A stretch of 64,000 bases of DNA from Dactylosporangium vinaceum (GCF_019904175.1 NZ_CP061913.1:7750001-7814000), one strand, 5' to 3'. Positions 17,005 through 25,869 are shown, counted from the first letter of the stretch. Numbers and translations are program-made. The notes: a model not told the origin generated them from the sequence alone.

Positions 17005-17406
17005 ATGAACTATGCAACGTGGCCCATCCGCGTCGGCGCGTACATCGTCGACGTGCTGCCGGCGCTGGTGCTGAGCGGCATCGGCTACGCGGTCGCCGGG
17101 CCGTCGTCCGACGACCCGAGCGTCGGCCCGCTGTACTACGTGTTCGCGCTGCTGTCGCTGGCGTACACGATCTACAACCGCTGGTACCTCGGCGGCCAGG
17201 GCCAGAGCCTGGGCAAGAAGGCCCTCGGCATCCGCCTGGTGAAGGAGCAGACCGGCCAGCCCCTCGGCTTCGGCGGCGCGTTCGTGCGTGACCTCGCCCA
17301 CATCGTCGACGCCATCATCTGCTACATCGGCTTCCTGTTCCCGCTGTGGGACGCGAAGCGCCAGACCCTCGCCGACAAGATCACCGGCAGCCTGGTCGTC
17401 AAGTAA
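17005..17406 (+). CDS. RDD-family membrane protein
   Basis: 133 residues with three predicted membrane helices. The opening YATWPIRVGAYIVDVLPALVL fits the conserved RDD start with Arg and Asp in helix 1. A loop GGQGQSLGKKALGIRLVK and a third-helix FVRDLAHIVDAI are also family features. RDD proteins are of mostly unknown function, some suggested in Na+/H+ exchange. ATG 17005 has a good Shine-Dalgarno (GGAGAG). The gene ends in a strong terminator shared with the formate dehydrogenase operon from the other side. Confidence 0.9.
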   Translation: MNYATWPIRVGAYIVDVLPALVLSGIGYAVAGPSSDDPSVGPLYYVFALLSLAYTIYNRWYLGGQGQSLGKKALGIRLVKEQTGQPLGFGGAFVRDLAHIVDAIICYIGFLFPLWDAKRQTLADKITGSLVVK

Positions 17407-17417
17407 GTCGCTGTTTG

Positions 17418-17451
17418 CGGCGCCGGGGCTTCCAGCCCCGGCGCCGTTTTT
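17418..17451. terminator. Strong intrinsic terminator
   Basis: CGGCGCCGGGGCT and AGCCCCGGCGCCG form a perfect 13-bp stem with a TCC loop, followed by five T on the plus strand. It lies 11 bp after the RDD stop and between convergent operons, so it ends the RDD transcript and may also help to end the fdh operon. Confidence 0.9.
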
Positions 17452-17513
17452 GTGCCGCTGATCCGGTGATCGATGCACCGGCATCGGCTCGGCACCGTGG
17501 AGGAGGCGGCGAA

Positions 17514-18443
17514 CTAGCCCTGCTGCTGCTTCTGCGGCTGCACGACGTACTTCGGGTCCCGGGTGGACTCCATGCCGGCCTCGAAGATGCCGAACCGGGT
17601 GGCCAGGGAGCCGGCCAGCAGCGCCGCACCCGACAGCGCGGACAGCAGGCGGCTGCGCCGGCCGAGCAGGGCGCCCGCCGCGCCGGCCAGGTTCAGCTGC
17701 CGCGCCGCGCGCAGGAGGCGGCCGGCCCGGCCCGTGCGGTACGGCTCGCTGAGCAGGCCCAGACCGTGCTCGATGCGGTGGGTCGCGGCCAGCTCCAGGG
17801 CGACGCCGGCGACGGCGAGGCCGCGGGCCGGGCCGCCCTCGGCGAGCGGGGCGGCGATCAGGCCGACGGCGGCCCCACTGGCCAGGGCACTGCCGGCGAA
17901 CGCGAACGGCAGGTCGGCGCGGGCCGCGTGCCAGGACGGGGCGGCGGTGTCGGCGATGAGCACGGCCGTGTACGTGGCCAGGGCCGGGGCGAGCGCGGCG
18001 GCCCCGATCCCGGCGGCCCTTCCGGCTCCGCCGACGAGGCCGCGCGGGCGGGCCTCGGTGGTCGCGGCCAGGCCCGCGGCGCCGCCGAACGCGCTGAGGA
18101 TCCAGGTGCCCACCGACATCGGCGAGGTCGGCTTGGCCACCCGCAGCATGTGGTGGAAACGCTCGGGGCGGCCGAGGTCGTTGATGAGGAAGTAGGTGCT
18201 GGCCCCCAGCGCGCCGAGCGCGGCCAGGCGGGCGGCCCGGCGCGTCCGGTGCCGGCCGGTCAGATCGGCCCCGGCGGCGAGCAGGGCACTGCCGGCCGCG
18301 AGCCCGCCGGTGAACAGGTACGCGGGCACGTCGTGGCGCCACACCGGCGTCTTGACGATCGGCCGGCCGTAGTACGACCGGAAGTCGGCCTTGGGGACCT
18401 GGACGTCCTCGCCGCCGTGCTCGCGCTTCCCCGGCCTGGTCAT
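17514..18443 (-). CDS. nrfD: NrfD/PsrC-like membrane anchor of formate dehydrogenase
   Basis: 309 residues from ATG 18443, whose start overlaps the stop of the iron-sulfur subunit gene by four bases (ATGA). The protein opens with a soluble segment (FRSYYGRPIVKTPVW), then has about eight helices: VPAYLFTGGLAAGSALLAAGADL, TYFLINDLGRPERFHHMLRV, MSVGTWILSAFGGAAG and so on. This matches polysulfide-reductase NrfD proteins, which anchor molybdoenzymes and pass electrons to quinone without heme. Here it would link formate oxidation to the quinone pool. It ends in a short Gln-rich tail. Confidence 0.9.
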   Translation of the reverse strand: MTRPGKREHGGEDVQVPKADFRSYYGRPIVKTPVWRHDVPAYLFTGGLAAGSALLAAGADLTGRHRTRRAARLAALGALGASTYFLINDLGRPERFHHMLRVAKPTSPMSVGTWILSAFGGAAGLAATTEARPRGLVGGAGRAAGIGAAALAPALATYTAVLIADTAAPSWHAARADLPFAFAGSALASGAAVGLIAAPLAEGGPARGLAVAGVALELAATHRIEHGLGLLSEPYRTGRAGRLLRAARQLNLAGAAGALLGRRSRLLSALSGAALLAGSLATRFGIFEAGMESTRDPKYVVQPQKQQQG

Positions 18444-19204
18444 GGGCGGCGGCCCAGGAAGGCGACGGCGGCCGCGGCGGCCATCGTCAACGCGGCGAAG
18501 CCGGCGCGCTTCCACATGTCCGGCAGGTTACGCGTCGTCGCGACCGGCGCGGGCGGCAGGCCGTACACCTCCGGCTCGTCGAGGAGCAGGAAGAACGCGC
18601 CCTGCCCGCCGACGCCGTCGTCCGGGTCGTGGCCGTAGAGCCGGGCCTCGGGAAGGTCGAGCTGCTCCAGGCGGGCCTGGGCGCGCTCGCGGAGCTCGTC
18701 GAGCGGCCCGTACTGGATCGACTCCGTCGGGCAGGCGGTCGCGCACGCCGGCTGCAGCCCGTCGCCGATGCGGTCGTAGCACAGCGTGCACTTCCAGGCC
18801 CGGCCGTCATCCTCGCGGCGGTCGATGACGCCGTAGGGGCAGGCGGTGACGCAGTAGCCGCAGCCGTTGCAGATGTCGGCCTGGACGATGACGGTGTCGA
18901 ACTCCGTGCGCATCAGCGAACCGGTCGGGCACACGTCGAGGCAGGCCGCGTGCGTGCAGTGCTTGCACACGTCGGACATCATCAGCCAGCGCATGTCGCC
19001 GCTGTCGTCCGGCGCCGGCTGCTCGATGAACGCCACGTGCCGCCACGAGTTGGCGTCGAGCTGCCCCGTGTTGTCGAAGGACTGGCCGAGCAGGTCCAGG
19101 CCGTCGGCCGGGACCGCGTTCCACTCCTTGCAGGCCACCTCACACGCCTTGCAGCCGATGCAGACGCTCGTGTCAGTGAAGAAGCCCATGCGCTCGACTG
19201 TCAC
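18440..19204 (-). CDS. fdhB: Formate dehydrogenase iron-sulfur (beta) subunit
   Basis: 254 residues. GTG 19204 overlaps the fdhA stop (GTGA), so translation is probably coupled; ATG 19189 is an alternative. Four [4Fe-4S] sites are visible: CIGCKACEVACKEW, CKHCTHAACLDVCP, CNGCGYCVTACPYG, and CTLCYDRIGDGLQPACATACP. They relay electrons from the molybdenum/tungsten subunit to the membrane. A hydrophobic stretch near the C terminus (FAALTMAAAAAVAFLG) gives a single membrane tether as in FdnH/FdoH. No Tat signal is seen. Sits between fdhA and nrfD in one operon. Confidence 0.95.
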   Translation of the reverse strand: MTVERMGFFTDTSVCIGCKACEVACKEWNAVPADGLDLLGQSFDNTGQLDANSWRHVAFIEQPAPDDSGDMRWLMMSDVCKHCTHAACLDVCPTGSLMRTEFDTVIVQADICNGCGYCVTACPYGVIDRREDDGRAWKCTLCYDRIGDGLQPACATACPTESIQYGPLDELRERAQARLEQLDLPEARLYGHDPDDGVGGQGAFFLLLDEPEVYGLPPAPVATTRNLPDMWKRAGFAALTMAAAAAVAFLGRRP

Positions 19205-22200
19205 AGCCCCGCCCTCCGGTTGTAGTCCTCGACCAGGGCGCGCAGGGCCGGGCCGCGCGGGCGGCGGCCGGGGCGCACGTCGCAGGTGCCCACCTTGCTC
19301 TCCTGGATGAGCACGTTGGGGTCGAGCACGATGCCGAGCAGGTCGTTCGCGGAGTCGCCGGTCGTCAGACCCGAGCCGCCCCAGTGGTACGGCAGCCACA
19401 GCTGGTGCACCGGCCGCCCGTCGATGCGCAGCGGCCGCATGCGGGCCGTCACCATGACCCGGGCCTCGATCGCCGACCGGCTGGTGATGACGTGCGCCCA
19501 GCCCAGGTGCTCGAGGCCCCGCTCGGCGGCCAGCGCCGGGGACACCTCGACGAACATCGCCGGCTGCAGCTCGGAGAGGTAGTCCAGGGTGCGGCTCATC
19601 CCGCCCGCGGTGTGGTGCTCGGTGAGGCGGCTGGTGGTGAAGACGTACGGGAACACGGTGCTGCGCGCCGGGTTCATCGGGTTCTCGGAGCGCTGGTACC
19701 GCTTGCGGGTCGGATTGGCCTGCTGCTTGTACAGCGGGTTCTCCACCGGGGACTCGGCCGGCTCGTAGTGCGTGGGCATCGGCCCGTCGACGAGGCCGCT
19801 GGGCACGAACAGCCAGCCCTTCCCGTCGGCCTGCATGATGAACGGGTCGTCTCCGGCGATGCCGGCCGGGCCCGCGGCGCCCGGCTCGGGGCGGTACGAC
19901 GGCGGCTTGGTCTTCTCGAAGTCGGGCACGTCCGGCCCGGTCCACTCGCCCTTGGCCGCGTCCCAGTACACATAGGACTTCCGCGCGCTCCACGGGTTGC
20001 CCTGCGGGTCGGCGGACGCGCGGTTGTAGAGCATGCGGCGGTTCATCGGCCAGGCCCAGCCCCATTCGAGGCCGATCGGGTCGTCAGGCGATGCGGGCGT
20101 GCGGCGGGCGGCCTGGTTGACGTCGTCGGCGTACACCCCCGAGTAGATCCAGCAGCCACACGCCGTCGAGCCGTCGGCCTTGAGCGCCGTGAACCCGGGC
20201 ACCGCGGCGCCGCTGGCCACGTCGTAGCCGTTGATCTCGCGCAGCACGGCCTCCGCGGACGGCTCGTCGTGCACCCCGTGGGTGGGGTAGTCCCACGCCA
20301 GGTCGCGCACGGCCCGGTCGCGCTCCAGTGTGGACTGTGCGAGGCGCTGCTTGACGAGGCGGCCGAGGTGGTAGAAGAACCAGAGCTCGGAGCGGCAGTC
20401 GCCCGGCGGGTCGACGGCCTTCTGCCGCCACTGCAGCAGCCGCTGGGTCTGGGTGAACGTGCCCTCCTTCTCCACGTGGGAGGCGGCGGGCAGCAGGAAC
20501 ACCTCGGTCTTGCACTCCTCGGTGACGATCTCGCCGGTCTCGACCTCGGGCGCGTCCCGCCAGAACGTCGCGCTCTCGATCTCGTACAGGTCGCGCACGA
20601 CGAGCCAGTCGAGCTGGGCCATGCCGAGGCGCTGGGCCCGCCCGTGCGCGGAGCCGACGGCCGGGTTCTGCCCGAGCAGGAAGTAGCCTTTGACCTTGCC
20701 GTCGAGCATCGACAGCACCTGCTGGTAGGTGCCGTGGTCGCCGGTCATCCGGGGCAGGTAGCCGTAGCCGTAGTCGTTCGCGGCCGTGGCGGCGTCGCCG
20801 AAGTAGGCCTTCAGCAGGCTCACCGCGAAGGCCTCGGCGTTGCCCCAGAAGCCCTTCTGGCCCGGGTGGCGGATCGAGTCGATCCACTCGCCGAACGTGT
20901 CGTGCTTGCCCGCCGTCGGCATGGGCAGGTAGCCCGGCAGCAGGTTGAACAGCGTCGGGATGTCGGTCGAGCCCTGGATGCTGGCGTGCCCGCGCAGGGC
21001 CATGATGCCGCCGCCGGGCCGGCCCATGTTGCCCAGCAGGAGCTGGATGATGGCGCCGGTCCGGATGTACTGGACCCCGACCGAGTGCTGCGTCCAGCCC
21101 ACGGAGTACACCAGCGCGGTCGTGCGCTCGCGGCCCGAGTTGGCGGTCCACGCCGCGCAGACGGCCGCGAAGTCCTCGGGCTCGATCCCGCAGACCTGCT
21201 GCACGACCTCCGGGGTGTACCGCGAGAAGTGCCGCTTGAGGATCTGGTACACGCAGCGCGGGTGCTGCAGCGTCTCGTCGCGCTCGGTCTGCGACGGCAC
21301 CGGCGGCCCGTGCGACTCGTGCTGCAGCCCGCCCGCGGTCTCCCGGGTGTCCTGCCCGTGCTCGGGGTCGTGGTGCTGGGCGCCCTCTCCCTCGCCGTGG
21401 CCCTCGTACTGCCAGGACTGCGGGTCGTAGGCCTGCTTGTCCTGATCGAAGCCGGAGAACAGCCCCTCGAGGTCCTCGGTGTCGCGGAACTCCGGACCGA
21501 TGATCGTGGCCGCGTTCGTGTACGCGACGACGTACTCCCGGAAGTCCAGCTCGTTGCTCAGGATGTAGTTGACGACACCACCGAGCAACGCGATGTCCGA
21601 CCCGGCCCGGATCGGCACGAACATGTCGGCGACGGCGCTGGTGCGCGTGAACCGCGGATCGATGTGGATGACCTTGGCCCCGCGGGCCTTGGCCTCCATG
21701 ACCCATTGGAAGCCCACCGGGTGGGCCTCGGCCATGTTCGATCCCTGGATCACGATGCAGTCAGCGTTGGCCAGGTCCTGCTGGAATCCCGTGGCGCCGC
21801 CGCGACCGAAGCTGGTCCCCAGACCGGGGACGGTGGCGGAGTGTCAAATGCGGGCCTGGTTCTCGATCTGCAGCGCCCCCATGGCGGTGAACAGCTTCTT
21901 GATCAGGTAGTTCTCTTCGTTGTCGAGCGTCGCCCCGCCGAGGCTGGCGATTCCCAGCGTCCGGTTGAGCGGCCGGCCCTCCTCGTCGCTGTCCTGCCAG
22001 GTCTCGGCCCGCGCGGCGACGACCCGGTCGGCGATCATCTCCAGCGCCGTGTCGAGGTCGAGCTCCTCCCACGCGGTGCCGTAGGGCCGGCGGTACTTCA
22101 CCTTCGTCGCCCGCAGCGGGCTGGTGACCAGGCTCTTGCTGGCCGAGCCCTTGGGGCACAGGCGCCCGCGTGAGATCGGGCTGTCGGGGTCGCCCTCGAT

Positions 22201-22404
22201 CTGGGTGACTTTGCCGTCCTTGACGAAGACCCGCTGCCCGCAGCCGACGGCGCAGTAGGGGCACACGGACTTGGCGACGGAGTCGGCCTGGGTGGTCCGC
22301 GCAGTGATGGCCTCGGTGCGGGCCGAGCGGACCGCCTCGCCCCGGCCGGTCGGGTCGGGCCCGGTCAGCTGCCGGTACACCGGCCACTTCCGAAGCCATT
22401 CCAT
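19201..22404 (-). CDS. fdhA: Selenocysteine-containing formate dehydrogenase, catalytic subunit (UGA readthrough)
   Basis: 1067 residues if the in-frame TGA at 21846-21844 is read as selenocysteine (residue 187). Sequence before it (GALQIENQARI) and after it (HSATVPGLGTSFGRG) matches FdnG/FdhF-type enzymes, where Sec ligates Mo or W. A SECIS-like hairpin follows directly. The N-terminal part holds a [4Fe-4S] site (CPYCAVGCGQ with RGRLCPKG). Later blocks (IVIQGSNMAEAHPVGFQWVMEA, MGRPGGGIMALRGHASIQGS, GYLPRMTGDHGTYQQVLSMLDG) bind the bis-pyranopterin cofactor. There is no Tat signal, as in other actinobacterial members. An acidic/His-rich insert (GHGEGEGAQHHDPEHG) lies near residue 320. With fdhB and nrfD it forms a quinone-linked formate dehydrogenase. 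Confidence 0.93.
21799..21843 (-). promoter_or_regulatory. Bacterial SECIS element just after the UGA codon
   Basis: Read on the minus strand, GTCCCC (21831-21826), loop GGTCT (21825-21821), GGGGAC (21820-21815) form a perfect 6-bp stem. The GGUCU loop is the one known from E. coli fdhF, and it begins at the same place, the seventh codon after UGA. Weaker pairing of GCCACC with GGT-CGC-GGC extends a lower stem. In the known mechanism SelB binds this loop and delivers Sec-tRNA at the UGA. That identity with fdhF is from memory of its sequence. Confidence 0.88.
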
Positions 22405-22450
22405 GCATCGGACTCTACGCCCCCTCGACTCGCACCGCCCACCGATGCAC

Positions 22451-22483
22451 GGTTTGTGTACGAGGTATGTTTACAACGTAAGG
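22451..22483. promoter_or_regulatory. Candidate TetR operator in fdhA/tetR divergent region
   Basis: The 136-bp gap between fdhA (start 22404) and the tetR gene contains TTACAACGTAA (22471-22481), an inverted repeat TTAC-AAC-GTAA within GTTTACAACGTAAGG. A broader imperfect dyad TTGTGTAC-n7-GTTTACAA overlaps it. TetR regulators often bind such sites near their own promoter. Whether it also controls fdhA is inference from the divergent layout. Confidence 0.4.
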
Positions 22484-22540
22484 AAACTGCCCCGAGCCTC
22501 CTGCCGACCACGGTCCGCGCGACGGTCGCCTAAGGTTCCT

Positions 22541-23098
22541 GTGGTGGACACCGCCCGTCGGCCCGGCCGGCCGCCGACCATCCACCGCGCCGACGTCCTG
22601 GCGGCCGCGGTGGCCGTCATCGACACCGAGGGCCTGGAGGCGCTGACCATGCGCCGCCTCGGCTCGGCACTGGGTGTGACGGCGATGTCGCTGTACCGGC
22701 ACTTCGACAGCCGCGACGCCGTGCTCACCGCCGTGGTCGACGCGCTCGCCCGCACCGTCGACTACGTGCCCCACCGCACCTGGCCGGAGACGCTGCGCAG
22801 CTTCGCCGAGGGGTACCGGGCGATGCTCCTGCGCCACCCGCGGGCCGTCGCCCTCCTGGCCACCCACCCGGTCGACGAGCGCCGCGGCCGCGAGCTCGTC
22901 GCGCCCCTGCTGACCGCGTTCGCCGAGGCCGGCGTCGGTGACGAGCGGGCCGTGACGATCGTGCAGTCGGTGGCGGTGTTCACGCTCGGCCACGCCCTGG
23001 CCCAGGCCGGCGGCGCGCCCCCGGCCCAGCAGACCGGCCCGTACTACGATGCCTGGTTCGCTGCTGGTCTCACCGCGCTGCTGAAGGGGTTCGCGTAG
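22541..23098 (+). CDS. TetR-family transcriptional regulator
   Basis: About 185 residues from GTG 22541 or 22544. The DNA-binding part (HRADVLAAAVAVIDTEGLEALTMRRLGSALGVTAMSLYRHFDSRDAVLTAVVD) is a standard TetR helix-turn-helix. The C-terminal part (LRSFAEGYRAMLLRHPRAVALLATHPV) resembles the tetracycline-repressor-like C-terminal domain. It is divergent from fdhA with a palindrome between them, and only 2 bp separate it from the next gene, so it is likely autoregulated with a small operon. Confidence 0.9.
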   Translation: MVDTARRPGRPPTIHRADVLAAAVAVIDTEGLEALTMRRLGSALGVTAMSLYRHFDSRDAVLTAVVDALARTVDYVPHRTWPETLRSFAEGYRAMLLRHPRAVALLATHPVDERRGRELVAPLLTAFAEAGVGDERAVTIVQSVAVFTLGHALAQAGGAPPAQQTGPYYDAWFAAGLTALLKGFA

Positions 23099-23100
23099 CC

Positions 23101-23601
23101 GTGCACGTGCTCCTGCTCGCCGACACCCACGTCCCGAAGCGGGCCCGTGACCTGCCCGCACCCGTCTGGGCCGCCGTCGACGCGGCCGACGTGGTCATCC
23201 ACGCCGGCGACTGGGTCGACGTCGCTCTCCTCGACGCGCTGCAAGCACGAGCCGCAAGCCTTCTCGGTGTGTACGGCAACAACGACGGACCGGCACTGCG
23301 GGCCCGCCTCCCCGAGGTGGCGCAGGCCGAGCTGGGCGGTGTCCGGGTGTCAGTCGTGCACGAGACCGGTCCGGCGGCGGGCCGCGAGCAGCGGTGCGCC
23401 GCGCAGCACCCGGGCCGCGACCTGCTCGTGTTCGGCCACTCCCACATCCCGTGGGACACCGTCGCCCCCGGCGGCCTGCGGCTGCTCAACCCCGGCTCCC
23501 CGACCGACAGGCGCCGCCAGCCGTACTGCACCTACATGACCGCCACCCTGGCTGCCGGCGCGATCACCGCCGTCGAGCTGCACCGGATACCGCGACAGTG
23601 A
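23101..23601 (+). CDS. Metallophosphoesterase, YfcE/MJ0936-like
   Basis: 166 residues from GTG 23101, two bases after the TetR stop. All metal-binding motifs of the calcineurin-like fold are visible: LADTHVPK (Asp8, His10), HAGDWVD, GNND, VVHE and GHSHIPW. The size and layout fit the small YfcE phosphodiesterase group, which cleaves phosphodiester model substrates with Mn2+. Its physiological substrate is unknown. The last 38 bp overlap the convergent MFS gene. Confidence 0.9.
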   Translation: MHVLLLADTHVPKRARDLPAPVWAAVDAADVVIHAGDWVDVALLDALQARAASLLGVYGNNDGPALRARLPEVAQAELGGVRVSVVHETGPAAGREQRCAAQHPGRDLLVFGHSHIPWDTVAPGGLRLLNPGSPTDRRRQPYCTYMTATLAAGAITAVELHRIPRQ

Positions 23602-24721
23602 CCGCCGCCAGGGCCGCCAGCCCGGCCGCCGCCAGCGTCTGCACCCGGTAGTCGGCGAGGGCCACCGCGAACCCGCCCAGGATCAGCGCCGGGCCGGCGG
23701 GCACGAAGATCACCGAGTTCGCCGTCGCGGCGGCCCGGCCCAGCCGCTGCGGTGGGATCACCCGCTGCACGGCGGTCACGGCGGCGATCAGCGGCGCCGG
23801 CAGCCCAAGACCCATCAGCACGCACCCGACGATCACCGTCGTGGTCCACGGCGTCGCCCGCAGTGCCGCGCCCGCCGCGACAAGCGCCAGGCCCGCCGCC
23901 GAGTAGCCGCGCTCACCCAGGCGTCGCATGAGCGCGCCGGCGAGCAGGCCGCCGGCCACCGATCCGAGGCCCTGCGCCGGGGTGAGGACCCCGGCGAACG
24001 CGGGCGGGCGGTGCAGGGCGTCGAGCAGGGCGTAGGTGGCGCTGCTGGACAGGCTCGCCACGACCATCGTGGCCGCCCCGGCCAGGATCAGCACCCGCAG
24101 CTCGCGGTCGCGCAGCACCGGCGTGGTCGCCGCCCCCTCCGGCGCGGCGGGCCGGCCGGGAGCCGGGCGCAGCCGCGCGAAGGCCACCGCCGCGACCGCG
24201 AGCGTGGCCGCGTTGAGCAGCGCGACCGACGGGCCGCCGAGCAGGGTGAACAGCGCGGCTCCGGCGGCCGGGGCGAAGAGCTTCATGCCCTCCGTCACCG
24301 TGCGGGTCAGGCCGTTGAAGTCACCGCGCAGCTCCGGCCCGACGACCGACGGCAGCAGCGCGGCCTCCGCCGCCTCGAGGAGCACGGCACCCACCCCGAC
24401 CAGGCTCAGGGCGCCGAACAGCAGCCAGACCGGCCCGGCCGCGACGGCCACCATCACCGCGGCCAGCACCAGGTTGACCGCGACCAGGAGCCGGCGGCGG
24501 TCGACCCGGTCCGCGACGCCACCCAGGAGCGGACCGAGCAGCAGGGCGAACCACATCCCGGCCGCGACCACGCCGGCCAGCGCGTCCGAGCCGGTGCGCG
24601 TCTTCACCCATACGCCCGCGGCCAGCGACATCGCCGAGTCGCCGAACCCGGACACGAACACGCCGCCCAGGTACAGCCGGGCGTTGCGGTCCCCCAGCAC
24701 CCGGGCCACCGGCCACCCCAT
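23564..24721 (-). CDS. MFS transporter (enterobactin-exporter/macrolide-efflux-like)
   Basis: 385 residues with 10-12 helices. The start MGWPVARVLGDRNARLYLGGVFVSGFGDSAMSLA and loop GGVADRVDRRRLLVAVN fit the MFS_3/EntS-type exporters. It is divergent from an ArsR-like regulator with only 24 bp between start codons, and an 11-bp-arm inverted repeat spans both ATGs. That predicts tight repression by the regulator. ATG 24733 is an in-frame alternative start inside the palindrome. Confidence 0.9.
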   Translation of the reverse strand: MGWPVARVLGDRNARLYLGGVFVSGFGDSAMSLAAGVWVKTRTGSDALAGVVAAGMWFALLLGPLLGGVADRVDRRRLLVAVNLVLAAVMVAVAAGPVWLLFGALSLVGVGAVLLEAAEAALLPSVVGPELRGDFNGLTRTVTEGMKLFAPAAGAALFTLLGGPSVALLNAATLAVAAVAFARLRPAPGRPAAPEGAATTPVLRDRELRVLILAGAATMVVASLSSSATYALLDALHRPPAFAGVLTPAQGLGSVAGGLLAGALMRRLGERGYSAAGLALVAAGAALRATPWTTTVIVGCVLMGLGLPAPLIAAVTAVQRVIPPQRLGRAAATANSVIFVPAGPALILGGFAVALADYRVQTLAAAGLAALAAVTVAVSGAARRR

Positions 24722-24748
24722 ACCCCCAAGCATACAATTGGGGGTATG
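24719..24748. promoter_or_regulatory. Perfect palindrome spanning both start codons (shared operator)
   Basis: CATACCCCCAA (24719-24729) and TTGGGGGTATG (24738-24748) are exact inverted copies separated by 8 bp. The CAT at one end is the start codon of the minus-strand exporter and the ATG at the other end is the start of the plus-strand ArsR-like gene. A dimeric winged-helix protein bound here would block initiation in both directions. Confidence 0.85.
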
Positions 24749-25240
24749 GCTGACGATGTTCTGCGGGCCCTCGCCCACCCCCTGCGGCTGCGCATGCTCA
24801 ACCTGATGTGGCCGGGCCCGCTCTCGGCGGCCGAGCTGTCCCGGGAGCTGGGCATTTCGCACGCCCTGGCCAGCCAGCACCTGCGCCGGCTGGCCGGGGC
24901 CGGGCTGGTCGAGCTGGCCGAGGAGCGCACGCGGCGGGGTGGGCACGAGCGGCGCTACCGCACGGTGCCGGGTTCGCCGCTGTCCGACGTGCGCGAGGGG
25001 ACGGCGCTGCTGGCCGAGACGCTCGCGCACGGCCTGCGGGACCGGGCCGCCCGGCGCGACCCGGCCCAGCCCGGCGTGACGACTGACGGCGAGCTGTGGG
25101 TGGCGCCGGAGGTGTGGGAGGAGTACCGCCGGGGCCTGCAGGCGCTCGGCGACGCGCTGCACGCGGCGGCCCGGCCGGTGCACAGCCCCGGGACCGTTCC
25201 CGTGGCCGTGACCGTGCACGCGTTCCGGCTGGCGCCTTAG
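24746..25240 (+). CDS. ArsR-family winged-helix repressor
   Basis: 164 residues. The first ~80 residues are a compact ArsR-type winged helix: VLRALAHPLRLRMLNLM, then AAELSRELGISHALASQHLRRLAGAGLVEL and a basic wing TRRGGHERRYRTV. There is no ArsR metal-site cysteine. The C-terminal part (APEVWEEYRRGLQALGDALHAAA) is typical of regulators paired with drug exporters. It is divergent from the MFS gene and starts within a perfect palindrome, so it probably controls itself and the exporter. Confidence 0.9.
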   Translation: MADDVLRALAHPLRLRMLNLMWPGPLSAAELSRELGISHALASQHLRRLAGAGLVELAEERTRRGGHERRYRTVPGSPLSDVREGTALLAETLAHGLRDRAARRDPAQPGVTTDGELWVAPEVWEEYRRGLQALGDALHAAARPVHSPGTVPVAVTVHAFRLAP

Positions 25241-25869
25241 TCACACGGCAGGCGGCGGTACCGCTGGATCGACACGACCGCGAGCCAGGCGAAGATCACC
25301 AGGACGCCGGCGACGAACCCGAGCACGACGAGCGGGCTCGAGGCGCCCGAGGCGATGCCGATGAACGCGAGCAGGAACAGCGTGCCGGACACCCGCGAGT
25401 AGGGCTTCAGGACCGGCGACAGCCAGGCCGCGACCGCGACGCACAGGAAGCCGACCGCCCCGGCCACCAGGTGCCCGACGCCGTGCCAGGTGACCACGCC
25501 GGCACCGTCCGGGGTGCCTGCGGGAAAGCCCTGGGCCGGGTCGGCCCGCAGCAACCCGGCCGCGACCATGCTGAGCCCGAACACGGCGACGAGACGCCCG
25601 GTCCAGCGGGCCCCGGCCCGGGTGAGACCCACACCGGCGGTCACGACCATCAGGCCGGTCAGGATGAAGTTGGTGATCTGCAGCCAGCCCAGCGAGCCGT
25701 TGCTCAGCAGGCTCCAGGCGTGCCGGGTGACGTCGAAGCCGTCGCGGGTCAGGGCCTGGGCGAGGCTCACCCCGGCGTACAGCGGCCCGGCGAGCACGCC
25801 GTAGCCGAGCATCGAGCGGGTGATGCGGTTGGCGCGGATCTCGGGGGTCACGGCCTCGGTGGTCGTCAT
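25237..25869 (-). CDS. DUF998 membrane protein
   Basis: 210 residues with about six helices. The pattern MLGYGVLAGPLYAGVSLAQALTRDGFD, HAWSLLSNGSLGWLQITNF, ADPAQGFPAG and WHGVGHLVAG is characteristic of DUF998 proteins, whose function is unknown. Its stop overlaps the convergent ArsR-like gene stop by three bases. ATG 25869 begins just before the charged N-terminal tail and has a purine-rich GGAAGGACC sequence upstream (minus strand). Confidence 0.88.
   Translation of the reverse strand: MTTTEAVTPEIRANRITRSMLGYGVLAGPLYAGVSLAQALTRDGFDVTRHAWSLLSNGSLGWLQITNFILTGLMVVTAGVGLTRAGARWTGRLVAVFGLSMVAAGLLRADPAQGFPAGTPDGAGVVTWHGVGHLVAGAVGFLCVAVAAWLSPVLKPYSRVSGTLFLLAFIGIASGASSPLVVLGFVAGVLVIFAWLAVVSIQRYRRLPCD

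Noticed and set aside
21844-21846. TGA stop splitting the formate dehydrogenase into two genes or a pseudogene
   Set aside because: The frame continues with strong family similarity, the stop is at the Sec position and a SECIS-like hairpin follows, so readthrough as selenocysteine is the better reading.
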